Below, in pieces: positions 20,518 through 28,519 of a stretch of DNA of 64,000 nt. The position numbers and the translations under genes were made by a program. Location of the stretch: assembly GCF_013283835.1 (NCBI RefSeq), contig NZ_CP054052.1, positions 310,001 to 374,000 on the forward strand. The letters run 5' to 3'. The notes beneath the pieces were generated by a model. That model was given only the letters and a program-made list of their open reading frames with translations. It did no database searches and had not been told where the DNA came from. The stretch comes from Poseidonibacter lekithochrous. GTDB lineage: Bacteria; Campylobacterota; Campylobacteria; Campylobacterales; Arcobacteraceae. The first letter of the stretch is position 1; each line of letters begins with the position of its first letter.

Positions 20518-21381
20518 TTAAACGGCTTTTTTGGACTTTATAAGATATATAGAGTTCAATAATAAAGTTACAAGAATTATACTTCCTCCAAGAAAAGTAC
20601 TACTTGAAGGAACTTCTTTTAAAACAATCCATACCCAAACAGGAGCCATCAAGGTTTCTATAATCAGTAAAATACTAACTTCACTTGCAGGAAGACTTTT
20701 TGTTCCAATACCCATAAGTAACCTTGAAATAGGAGATACTAGTACTCCTGCTAGAAGAAGTATCATTAATGTTCTATTATCTATTATAAAACTATCAACA
20801 AAAGTAAATGAAATAATAGTAATTGAAAAACCTGCAAATGCAGTAATTGCAAGTCTATTTGCTTTTTTATATTTTGAAAGAATTACAAAAGATAAAGCAA
20901 ATAAATTAACACAAGCTAAAGCAAAAAGGTTTCCTATTAAATCTCCTCCACCAATTTGTGATGAGAATATTATAAATAAACCAAGAAAAATAAAAAATGA
21001 AGCTATGTAAATATTTTTTTTACTTTTTTCTTTATAAAGTAAGTAGGCATATAAAGATGAAAATAATGGAGCTGATGCAAAAATCATTACAGTATTTGCA
21101 ACACTTGTATTTTTAATAGCACTAATAAAAAAGATATTTGATATTCCAAATAATATACCACATATTATGATAGGTTTTAATGACTCTTTGTAAACACTTA
21201 CAATCTTTTTTTGTTTAGTAGAGAATAGAATAATATTTATACTAAGAAACATAAAAAGCCCAACATAAAATGAAAAAGTTAAGGCTTGAATTGATGTTAA
21301 TTTTATTAATAATGATTCAAAACTCATTAGTAGAACCCCAAGTGATGTAATAATAATGGCTTTAAAGTGCGAATTTTCCAT
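20518..21381 (-). CDS. EamA-family (DMT) membrane transporter
   Basis: 287 residues with about ten hydrophobic segments and the internal duplication of the drug/metabolite superfamily. Small-residue-rich helices such as SVANTVMIFASAPLFSSLYAYLLYKE (read as two parts near 95-120) and its echo near 210-240 are typical of the two EamA repeats. Substrate cannot be read from sequence. It diverges from a GntR-type regulator; the shared 153-bp gap contains the 21-bp AT-rich palindrome found before other genes of the region, so it is probably under the same control. Confidence 0.85.
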   Translation of the reverse strand: MENSHFKAIIITSLGVLLMSFESLLIKLTSIQALTFSFYVGLFMFLSINIILFSTKQKKIVSVYKESLKPIIICGILFGISNIFFISAIKNTSVANTVMIFASAPLFSSLYAYLLYKEKSKKNIYIASFFIFLGLFIIFSSQIGGGDLIGNLFALACVNLFALSFVILSKYKKANRLAITAFAGFSITIISFTFVDSFIIDNRTLMILLLAGVLVSPISRLLMGIGTKSLPASEVSILLIIETLMAPVWVWIVLKEVPSSSTFLGGSIILVTLLLNSIYLIKSKKAV

Positions 21382-21406
21382 TTTTCCTCCATAATAAATA
21401 TATTTT

Positions 21407-21427
21407 AAATATATTTGAAGTATATTT
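21407..21427. promoter_or_regulatory. AT-rich palindromic operator, copy 1 (EamA / GntR-1 divergent promoter)
   Basis: The sequence is AAATATA-N7-TATATTT with the centre TTTGAAG. Nearly the same 21-bp site occurs before the second GntR gene (34543-34563) and before dctP (35390-35410). A further half-site lies at 21396-21406. It sits about 25 bases upstream of the minus-strand EamA start. Binding by one of the two GntR proteins is inferred. Confidence 0.5.
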
Positions 21428-21534
21428 AAAATAATATTTGTTTTATATTAATTATAGAGAGTAAATATTATTTCATTTATTCTAATCTTATTGTAAACCT
21501 AATATAATACGATAACAAATAAATAGGTTAGTAA

Positions 21535-22179
21535 ATGCAACAAAACAAAATCAAAAAATCTAAAACTCAAACAATTACAGAACAAGTATATGAACAACTA
21601 GAACATAAAATTGTATTCTGTGAAATTGAGCCTGGTAGTATTCTTACAGAAAAAGAAATTTGTACAATGATAGGTGCAGGTAGAACTCCTGTACATGAAG
21701 CATTATTACTATTATCAAGAAGATTTTTAGTTAACTTTTCAAAAGTAGGTATTATGATACCTGATATGAACTCTTCTGTTCAATTACAACTTTTAGAGAT
21801 GAGAAGACCAATTTTAAAAACATGTGTCGAGTGTGCTATTCAAAGACTAACACAAGTTGATAAAGACAATATAGAAGAGTTATTGGTTGATGTTGATGAT
21901 TTAGATGACCATGAATTCCTAAACTGGCTAGAGCTTAGACAAGAAGTTTTATCAAAAGCTTCAAAGAACTTCTTTATATATGAAGAACTTAGAAATGTAC
22001 AAGGATTATCAAGAAGATTCTGGCATTACTATGCAAAAAAAGAAGACAATATAGTTGTTAGAGAATTACATAAAAAGATTTTACAAGCTGTTTTTGATGA
22101 GAACAAAAATGATGCAGTAAAATATGTTGATGAAATTATTGACTATATTGAAAATTTTGTAAAAAAATACTCAATTTAA
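21535..22179 (+). CDS. GntR-family transcriptional regulator 1 (His in recognition helix)
   Basis: 214 residues. An N-terminal winged helix (about 12-75: TITEQVYEQLEHKIV, LTEKEICTMIGAGRTPVHEAL) is followed by a helical effector domain of the FCD type (about 90-214, with YEELRNVQGLSRRFWHYYA). It is clearly paralogous to the regulator at 34601, yet where GntR proteins and the paralogue have PVREAL it has PVHEAL (His54), at an Arg that contacts DNA in this family. It stands at the head of the porin-ridA block. Confidence 0.85.
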   Translation: MQQNKIKKSKTQTITEQVYEQLEHKIVFCEIEPGSILTEKEICTMIGAGRTPVHEALLLLSRRFLVNFSKVGIMIPDMNSSVQLQLLEMRRPILKTCVECAIQRLTQVDKDNIEELLVDVDDLDDHEFLNWLELRQEVLSKASKNFFIYEELRNVQGLSRRFWHYYAKKEDNIVVRELHKKILQAVFDENKNDAVKYVDEIIDYIENFVKKYSI

Positions 22180-22199
22180 AAAGAATTGCTAAATTTATA

Positions 22200-22234
22200 A
22201 ACTAAGAAAATATTAAGAATAATTTTTCTTAGTT
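22200..22234. terminator. Hairpin after GntR regulator 1
   Basis: An 11-bp perfect inverted repeat (AACTAAGAAAA at 22200-22210, TTTTCTTAGTT at 22224-22234) follows the stop by 20 bases. There is no long T tract after it, so strength is uncertain. Confidence 0.45.
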
Positions 22235-22315
22235 ACTAATACTTAAACAAAACCCCCAAAAAAAGACACTTCACTAGAAAAAAATAGTTAATAAATATTT
22301 TTTATTCGTTATTTT

Positions 22316-22357
22316 ACTTAGTGTAAACTTATAATATATATTAAGTTTACACTAAGT
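22316..22357. promoter_or_regulatory. Long inverted-repeat operator over the porin -10 box
   Basis: Perfect 15-bp arms ACTTAGTGTAAACTT (22316-22330) and its complement (22343-22357) flank a 12-base AT spacer. A TATAAT (22330-22335) lies at the left arm-spacer border, so a protein bound here would cover the -10 region. The porin ATG is 46 bases downstream. An almost identical palindrome precedes ridA at 23851-23898. Confidence 0.7.
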
Positions 22358-22402
22358 ATTCATAAGATAGAATTTTTTTATATTTAACTTAAGGAGAGAA
22401 AA

Positions 22403-23545
22403 GTGAATAAATTTAGTCTTAGTATAGTAGCAGCATTAGCAGTTTTTAATACAGCAAATGCAAGCAGTTTATCGGAAGCATTTTCAAATGGAAAAGTATC
22501 AGGTGAGTTAAAATCACAATTTTATCAAAAAGAAAGCAATAGTTCACAAACAGTGAATATTTGGACAAATGGTTTAAACCTTTCATATAATACAGCTGAT
22601 TATAATGGTTTAACTGCTGGAATAACATTTCAAGGTGCCTCAGTAACTTCTGAAGATTTAGGAGAAAATCCTACTGCATATAATGCAGACCAAAATGTTA
22701 GTGGGTCAGTTTTATCTCAAGCATTTATTGAATATAAAAAAGATAATACTACAGTGAAAGCAGGTAGACAATACTTAGCAACTCCATTAATTGCATCTTC
22801 TGGATCAAGAATCTTTAAAGAATCTTTTGAAGCAGCATCTGTAACAAATACTGATATAGCAGATACTTCAATTTCATTAATGTATGTAACTAAGTATCAA
22901 GGAAGAACTGATGGAAAAGAGGGTGCTCCTTCTTTTGAAAAATTAGGTGATGGAGTATTTTCTATTTACGCAACTAATAAATCAGTTAAAAACTTAAGTT
23001 TAGCAGCACAATATGTTAATGCTAAAAATTTAGTATCTAATAATACTAAAGATGTAAGTATTTATTACCTAAATGCAGAATATGATTTTAACGCATTTAA
23101 ATTAGGTGCACAATATTATGGTTCTGATGATGATGGTGCAGCTAACAATGATGGAAATGCATATGCTGTTAAAGCTTCAACAAAAATTGCAGACATATCT
23201 TTAGCTGCTTCATATAGTGAAGTTTCAAAAGATGGTGGAGTTGATGCCTGGCATTTAGGAAATGGTGCTGACTACATTTATACATGGAGTTGGTATGAAG
23301 GGTCTAGATATTCAGCAGATATGAAAGCAACAAAATTTGAAGCTGGTTATAAGTTCACAGATAAGTTATCTGCTAATGTTATGCATATAAGCTGGAAAAC
23401 AAGTACAAGTGATACTACTAAAGAAACAGACTATCTTGTAGATTATAAAGCTACTAAAGATCTTTCTTTTAGATTATTACATGGTCAATTTGATAATTCT
23501 GGTAACGAATACAGATCAAGATTATACGCATCTTATAAATTCTAA
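22403..23545 (+). CDS. Outer-membrane porin (Campylobacterota OprD-like type)
   Basis: 380 residues. A signal peptide (about 1-20, ending NTANA) is followed by a short segment SSLSEAFSNGKVSGELKSQF, the usual start of Campylobacterota porins, then alternating amphipathic strands. The chain ends in SYKF with a terminal Phe, the outer-membrane assembly signal. GAGAG RBS-like bases precede the start (written GTG at 22403). Its promoter carries the long palindromic operator, so it is probably the regulated entry route for the substrate of block A. The substrate cannot be read. Confidence 0.85.
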   Translation: MNKFSLSIVAALAVFNTANASSLSEAFSNGKVSGELKSQFYQKESNSSQTVNIWTNGLNLSYNTADYNGLTAGITFQGASVTSEDLGENPTAYNADQNVSGSVLSQAFIEYKKDNTTVKAGRQYLATPLIASSGSRIFKESFEAASVTNTDIADTSISLMYVTKYQGRTDGKEGAPSFEKLGDGVFSIYATNKSVKNLSLAAQYVNAKNLVSNNTKDVSIYYLNAEYDFNAFKLGAQYYGSDDDGAANNDGNAYAVKASTKIADISLAASYSEVSKDGGVDAWHLGNGADYIYTWSWYEGSRYSADMKATKFEAGYKFTDKLSANVMHISWKTSTSDTTKETDYLVDYKATKDLSFRLLHGQFDNSGNEYRSRLYASYKF

Positions 23546-23546
23546 A

Positions 23547-23574
23547 TATTAATTCCTCTTTTGAGGAATTAATA
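23547..23574. terminator. Hairpin after the porin gene
   Basis: A 12-bp perfect stem (TATTAATTCCTC, 4-T loop, GAGGAATTAATA) starts right after the porin stop. A second, longer hairpin follows at 23584-23634. Confidence 0.65.
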
Positions 23575-23583
23575 AAAATTTAC

Positions 23584-23634
23584 AAGATAAAACTATCATA
23601 TGTTCTCCAAAACCTAAAATGATAGTTTTGTCTT
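23584..23634. terminator. Second hairpin in the porin-ridA gap
   Basis: Arms AAGATAAAACTATCAT (23584-23599) and ATGATAGTTTTGTCTT (23619-23634) pair over 16 positions with one G-U type mismatch. The 417-bp porin-ridA gap (23546-23962) thus contains two hairpins, about 210 bases of AT-rich DNA with no frame of note, and the operator at 23851-23898. Confidence 0.5.
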
Positions 23635-23850
23635 CTAAGTTTTTACCTCCCCCTTCTATACTTTAAAAATCACAACAATTATACACCTTAAATAGACTAT
23701 ATTTATTTACTTTAAAAATTTACTAAAAACTTAAAAAAAACTCAAATTACTAAGAAATATTCTTAAAAAGATCTTCTTCAAAAAAATAAAAAAATTATTT
23801 ATAATGCTAAAAGTTCGACTTTATGGTACTTGTAGAGTGTTTTGTAAATA

Positions 23851-23898
23851 TTTACTTAGTGTAAACTTATAATATATCTTAAGTTTACACTAAGTAAA
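23851..23898. promoter_or_regulatory. Long inverted-repeat operator over the ridA promoter
   Basis: Perfect 19-bp arms TTTACTTAGTGTAAACTTA (23851-23869) and its complement (23880-23898) flank a 10-base spacer. A TATAAT occurs at 23868-23873. The core of 27 bases around TTAGTGTAAACTT matches the operator before the porin, so the porin and the ridA operon are likely co-regulated. Confidence 0.7.
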
Positions 23899-23962
23899 CA
23901 TAGAGTAAGATTTTCATATATCATTTATAAATAGATGAAGATAATAAGTTAAAGGGAAATTC

Positions 23963-24349
23963 ATGAGTAATACAAAAACACCAATTAAAACAGAATTATT
24001 TGCTTCTAAAGCACCATTAGAGTGGGCAATTACTGCCAACAATACTTTATACACTGCACAAATACCAATCGATGAGACTGGAAAAGTAGTTGAGGGTGGA
24101 ATTGAAGCTCAAACTAGAAAAACTTTTGAGAACTTAGTTCATACTTTAGAGTGTGCTGGAGTTTCTACAAATGAAGTATTACAAGTATTAATTTATGTTA
24201 CTGATAGGGAATATTTAGCTACAGTAAATAAAGTATATGCTGAGTATTTTGAAGCTCCATATCCAAATAGAGCAGCAGTTATAGTTGCAGGACTTGCAAG
24301 AGAAGAGATGCTTGTTGAGTTTGTTGTTTACGCGCAAGCTAGCAAATAA
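23963..24349 (+). CDS. RidA-family (YjgF/YER057c) enamine/imine deaminase-like protein
   Basis: 128 residues, the size of the trimeric Rid family. RidA enzymes hydrolyse reactive enamine/imine intermediates released by PLP or flavin enzymes. The key substrate Arg is present in PYPNRAAVIV (Arg103) and the end VEFVVYAQ is standard. Between 23944 and 23962 there is an AAAGGGAAA RBS. It is first in the run ridA-dehydrogenase-M19-BCCT, behind a strong palindromic operator. In catabolic clusters such Rid proteins often act on ring-opened or deaminated nitrogen compounds. Confidence 0.88.
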   Translation: MSNTKTPIKTELFASKAPLEWAITANNTLYTAQIPIDETGKVVEGGIEAQTRKTFENLVHTLECAGVSTNEVLQVLIYVTDREYLATVNKVYAEYFEAPYPNRAAVIVAGLAREEMLVEFVVYAQASK

Positions 24350-24383
24350 TTAAATATAAATATAAATAAAAAAGGAAGAATAG

Positions 24384-25832
24384 ATGACTTATAATTATGA
24401 AGAAGGTTTATACATTAACGGTTCATGGGCAAAAGGTGTTTCTACAATTGAAAATATCAACCCATCTGATATTTCAGAAAATATTGGAAACGTAGCACAA
24501 GCAAGTGTTGAGCAAGTAAATGAAGCAATCGCTGCTGCAAAAACTGCACAACCAGAATGGGAAAAAACTCCTTTAGAGCATAAAGTTAACGTACTTCAAG
24601 CAATTGGTGATGAACTAATTGAAAGATGTGTTGAACTTGGTGAGTTATTAGCTAGAGAAGAAGGTAAGTCAAAAGCAGAAGGTAAAGGTGAAATTTACAG
24701 ATCTGGTCAATTCTTCCAATATTATGCAGCTGAGGTTTTAAGACAAATTGGTGAAAATGCAGCATCTGTTAGACCTGGTATTGATATTGATGTTACTAGA
24801 GAAGCAGTTGGTGTTGTTGGTATTATCTCACCTTGGAATTTCCCTACTGCAACAGCAGCATGGAAAATTGCTCCTGCTTTAGCATTTGGTAATGCAGTAA
24901 TTTGGAAACCAGCTAATTTAACACCAGCATCTGCTGTTGCTTTAACTGAAATTATTCATAGACAAGGACTTCCAGCAGGTACATTTAACTTAGTATTAGG
25001 TTCTGGTGGAACAGTTGGTGATACATTAATTAACTCAAAAGAAATTAATGCAATTTCATTTACAGGTTCTGTTGAAACTGGTAGAAAAATTGCAGTAGCA
25101 ACTTCTGCAAACTTTGTTAAATGTCAGTTAGAAATGGGAAGTAAGAACTCACTAGTTGTTGCTTGCGATGCTGATATCTCTGTTGCTGTTGAAGCTGCAA
25201 TTGCTGGATCTTTTTCAGGTACTGGTCAAAAATGTACAGCATCTTCAAGATTAATTGTTATGGAATCTATCCATGATGAATTTGTAGAAGCACTAGTAAA
25301 AAGAATGGCTGAATTAAAAGTTGGACATTGTTTAGAAGATGGAATCTTTATGGGACCTGTTTCTGATAAAGCACAATTTGATTCAAACTTCAGATGGATT
25401 GAAAGAGCAAAAGAGCTTGGTGGTAAGTTAGCATTTGGTGGTGAGAAATTATCAATGGAAAAAGAAGGTTACTACATGAGCCCTACATTATTTGTTGATA
25501 CAAAAAATGATTGGGATGTTAACCAAGAAGAAGTATTTGCACCAATGGCTTGTGTAATTAAAGTTAAAGATTTAGAAGAAGCAATTGCAACTGCAAATGA
25601 TACAAGATTTGGATTAACAGCTGGAATTATTACTCAAAGTTTAAAAACTGCAGCTATTTTCAAAAAAGAAGCTCAAAGTGGTTGTGTTATGGTTAACCTT
25701 CCAACAGCAGGAACTGATTACCACGTTCCATTTGGTGGAAGAAAAGAATCAAGCTTTGGACCAAGAGAACAAGGTTCGTATGCAAAAGAGTTCTACACAA
25801 TTGTAAAAACAGCATACCAAAAACCTTACTAA
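24384..25832 (+). CDS. Aldehyde dehydrogenase, resembling 2-oxoglutarate semialdehyde dehydrogenase
   Basis: 482 residues, NAD(P)-dependent aldehyde dehydrogenase superfamily. The catalytic Cys is Cys284 in GQKCTASSR and the general base is Glu250 in QLEMGSKN. The segments ASVRPGIDIDVTREAVGVVG, ISPWNFPTATAAWKIAPALA and IWKPANLTPAS look most like the 2,5-dioxopentanoate (alpha-ketoglutarate semialdehyde) dehydrogenases, which would feed 2-oxoglutarate into the TCA cycle. Assignment below family level is tentative. It lies 34 bp after ridA with a GGAAGAA RBS. Confidence 0.9.
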   Translation: MTYNYEEGLYINGSWAKGVSTIENINPSDISENIGNVAQASVEQVNEAIAAAKTAQPEWEKTPLEHKVNVLQAIGDELIERCVELGELLAREEGKSKAEGKGEIYRSGQFFQYYAAEVLRQIGENAASVRPGIDIDVTREAVGVVGIISPWNFPTATAAWKIAPALAFGNAVIWKPANLTPASAVALTEIIHRQGLPAGTFNLVLGSGGTVGDTLINSKEINAISFTGSVETGRKIAVATSANFVKCQLEMGSKNSLVVACDADISVAVEAAIAGSFSGTGQKCTASSRLIVMESIHDEFVEALVKRMAELKVGHCLEDGIFMGPVSDKAQFDSNFRWIERAKELGGKLAFGGEKLSMEKEGYYMSPTLFVDTKNDWDVNQEEVFAPMACVIKVKDLEEAIATANDTRFGLTAGIITQSLKTAAIFKKEAQSGCVMVNLPTAGTDYHVPFGGRKESSFGPREQGSYAKEFYTIVKTAYQKPY

Positions 25833-25840
25833 GGAAAGAC

Positions 25841-26830
25841 ATGTATAAAGATCAAATTATTATTGATGGTTTACAATATTGTAAATGGGATAGAGAATAT
25901 TTCCTTTCTCTAAGAAAGAGTGGAATAACTGCTGTTCACGTTACACTTGTTTACCATGAAATGGCAAGAGAAACTTTAACACAGTTTGCACAGTGGAATA
26001 AACTTTTTGAATTAAATAGTGATTTGATCATGCCAGTAATGAATATGGCAGATGTTCAATTAGCTAAATCTACTGGCAAAGTAGGAATCTTCTTTGGAGC
26101 GCAAAACTGCTCTCCAATAGATGATGAAATCGGATTAATTGAGGTAATGAGAAAACAAGGTTTACTTATTATGCAATTAACATATAACAATCAAAGTTTC
26201 TTAGCAACTGGGTGTTATGAAAAGAACGATAGTGGAATTACTAGATTTGGTAAACAAGCTATTGCTGAAATGAATAGAGTTGGAATGATTATTGATATGT
26301 CTCATAGTGCAGAGCAATCTACACTTGAAGCTATTGATTTATCATCTAGACCTATTTGTATTTCACATGCAAATCCAATTTTTGCACATGATGCATTAAG
26401 AAATAAGTCAAACGAAGTGATTAAAGCATTAACTGCAAGAGGTGGGTTATTAGGATTCTCATTATATCCTTTCCATTTACCAAATGGTTCAGCTTGTACA
26501 TTAGATGATTTTTGTGAGATGATTGCAAAAACAGCTGATTTAGTAGGTGTTGATCATTTAGGAATTGGTAGTGATTTATGTCTGAATCAACCACAAGAAG
26601 TTTTAGAGTGGATGAGAAATGGAAAATGGTCAAAAGCTATGGACTATGGAGAAGGTTCTTCTTCAAATTCTGGATGGCCGGATGACTTACCTTGGTTCAA
26701 AGATGAGCATGGTATGGAAAATATTTATAATGGTTTAATTAAGTATGGATTTCAAGAGAAAGAAGCTAATCAAATTCTTGGCGGGAACTGGTTTAACTTC
26801 TTAAGCGACGGTTTAGAACCTAAAAATTAA
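25841..26830 (+). CDS. Membrane-dipeptidase (M19) homologue with incomplete metal site
   Basis: 329 residues of the renal dipeptidase/M19 fold, without signal peptide, so cytoplasmic. In M19 enzymes the first zinc is bound by His-x-Asp at the N-terminus (DGHxD) and a bridging Glu. Here the N-terminal motif reads DGLQY (Leu11, Tyr13) and the Glu region reads FFGAQN (about residue 87). The other ligands remain: His155 (DMSHS), His176 (ISHAN) and Asp245 (GIGSDL). This subfamily occurs beside betaine and N-methyl amino-acid catabolism genes in other bacteria, for example near dgcA in Pseudomonas, as I recall. It is probably not an ordinary dipeptidase. It starts 8 bp after the dehydrogenase. Confidence 0.85.
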   Translation: MYKDQIIIDGLQYCKWDREYFLSLRKSGITAVHVTLVYHEMARETLTQFAQWNKLFELNSDLIMPVMNMADVQLAKSTGKVGIFFGAQNCSPIDDEIGLIEVMRKQGLLIMQLTYNNQSFLATGCYEKNDSGITRFGKQAIAEMNRVGMIIDMSHSAEQSTLEAIDLSSRPICISHANPIFAHDALRNKSNEVIKALTARGGLLGFSLYPFHLPNGSACTLDDFCEMIAKTADLVGVDHLGIGSDLCLNQPQEVLEWMRNGKWSKAMDYGEGSSSNSGWPDDLPWFKDEHGMENIYNGLIKYGFQEKEANQILGGNWFNFLSDGLEPKN

Positions 26831-26894
26831 TCTTAAGAAATTAAGAATAACTTTTGGGTGATATTATCAAAAATATCATAAAAAGGATATGAAG

Positions 26895-28454
26895 ATGGAA
26901 ATATCTGACATTATAGAAAAAGAAGATACTTTAAAAGAGCAAAATCAAAAAGAACAAAAAGTTGATAAGTTAACTTTAGTTCTTAGTAGTGGTTTTTTAA
27001 TGGCATTCGTTGTTTTAGCATTAGTGGATACAAAGCTATTAAGCACTGTTGTAAATGGTGGATTTGGCTGGGCGACTAAATTTTTTGGTGCTTATTGGCA
27101 ATTCTTATTATTAGCAACTTTCCTAATCGGTATTGGACTTACTTTAGGAAGAACTGGTTCTGTTGTACTAGGTAATTCAGAGAAAACTGAAATGAGTACT
27201 TTCCAATGGATTGCAATTATCATGTGTACACTACTAGCAGGTGGTGGAGTTTTCTGGGCAGCTGGTGAACCTATTGCACACTTTGTTTCTCCTCCTCCAT
27301 TATATGGGGCTGAAACTGATTTATTCCAAAAAGCAGTAAATTCATTATCTCAATCATTTATGCACTGGGGATTCTTAGCTTGGGCAATTTTAGGTACTTT
27401 AACTGCAATTGTATTATCTCATTTGCATTATGATAAAGGTTTACCTTTAAAACCTAGAACTTTACTTTATCCTGTATTTGGAGATAAAGTTATTCATGGA
27501 CCATTAGGTTCTATTGTTGATGCATTTTGTATTGTTGCTGTTGCTGCTGGTACTATTGGGCCAATTGGTTTCTTAGGGTTACAAATTTCATATGCTTTAA
27601 ATGCATTATTTGGAATTGCAGATGGTTTTACAACACAAATGACTATTATTGTAATAGCAATTATAATTTATACAATATCTGCCTTAAGTGGATTAACAAG
27701 AGGTATTCAGATTTTATCTAGATGGAATATTATTTTAGCAATTGGTTTAATGCTTTTCATCTTTATTTTCGGACCAACAGCATTTATTATTGATGCGTAT
27801 ATTCAAGGTGTAGGTACATCAATCCAAAACTTCCTTCCAATGGCAACATTTAGAGGTGATACTGGATGGTTAAGTTGGTGGACAGTGTTCTTCTGGGGAT
27901 GGTTCTTAGGATATGGTCCTTTAATGGCTATTTTCATTGCAAGAATCTCAAGAGGAAGAACAATTAGAATGTTAATTTTAGCAGTGAGTATTTTCGCACC
28001 ACTAATTACAATGTTCTGGTTTACAATCGTTGGTGGTGCTGGATTATCATTTGAAATTGCACAACCAGGTGTTATTAGTGAAGCATTCAAAGGGTTTAAT
28101 TTACCTGCATCATTATTAGCTATTACACAATCATTACCATTCCCATTAATTACTTCAATATTATTCTTAATATTGACTACAGTATTTATTGTAACAACGG
28201 GAGATTCAATGACATATACAATGAGTGTTGTTGTAAGTGGTAGTACTGAGCCTAGTCCATACTTAAGAATGTTCTGGGGAGTATTAATGGGTGTATTAGC
28301 AATTATATTAATATCAATTGGATCAGGTGGTATCTCGGCATTACAATCATTTATTGTAATTACAGCTGTGCCAGTGTCACTTGTATTATTACCAGCACTA
28401 TGGAGTGCACCACAAATAGCTATTAAAATGGCAGACGAACAAGGTTTAAAGTAG
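26895..28454 (+). CDS. BCCT-family betaine/carnitine/choline-type transporter
   Basis: About 519 residues with twelve hydrophobic segments. BCCT carriers import trimethylammonium and related solutes with Na+ or H+. The family motifs are GGGVFWAAGEPIAHF (around 117) and the tryptophan-rich TM8 box LSWWTVFFWGWFLGYGP (around 327). There is no long charged C-terminal osmosensor tail, so a catabolic uptake role fits better than osmoprotection. I chose the second ATG (26895) since AAGG lies 8 bases upstream; the ATG at 26889 would leave only 2. A terminator follows. Confidence 0.9.
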   Translation: MEISDIIEKEDTLKEQNQKEQKVDKLTLVLSSGFLMAFVVLALVDTKLLSTVVNGGFGWATKFFGAYWQFLLLATFLIGIGLTLGRTGSVVLGNSEKTEMSTFQWIAIIMCTLLAGGGVFWAAGEPIAHFVSPPPLYGAETDLFQKAVNSLSQSFMHWGFLAWAILGTLTAIVLSHLHYDKGLPLKPRTLLYPVFGDKVIHGPLGSIVDAFCIVAVAAGTIGPIGFLGLQISYALNALFGIADGFTTQMTIIVIAIIIYTISALSGLTRGIQILSRWNIILAIGLMLFIFIFGPTAFIIDAYIQGVGTSIQNFLPMATFRGDTGWLSWWTVFFWGWFLGYGPLMAIFIARISRGRTIRMLILAVSIFAPLITMFWFTIVGGAGLSFEIAQPGVISEAFKGFNLPASLLAITQSLPFPLITSILFLILTTVFIVTTGDSMTYTMSVVVSGSTEPSPYLRMFWGVLMGVLAIILISIGSGGISALQSFIVITAVPVSLVLLPALWSAPQIAIKMADEQGLK

Positions 28455-28470
28455 TAGTAAACTAAAAATA

Positions 28471-28499
28471 AAAAAGAAGTAGAAATACTTCTTTTTTTT
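28471..28499 (+). terminator. Rho-independent terminator after the BCCT gene
   Basis: An 11-bp stem (AAAAAGAAGTA at 28471-28481, GAAA loop, TACTTCTTTTT at 28486-28496) runs into a T tract. It separates the ridA-BCCT transcript from the next gene, although read-through is possible. Confidence 0.8.
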
Positions 28500-28519
28500 A
28501 AAAATTTCAGGAGAGAGAA

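Noticed and set aside
20531-21010. Plus-strand frame of 159 codons inside the EamA gene
   Set aside because: It lies antisense to a clear ten-helix transporter and has no RBS or family features.
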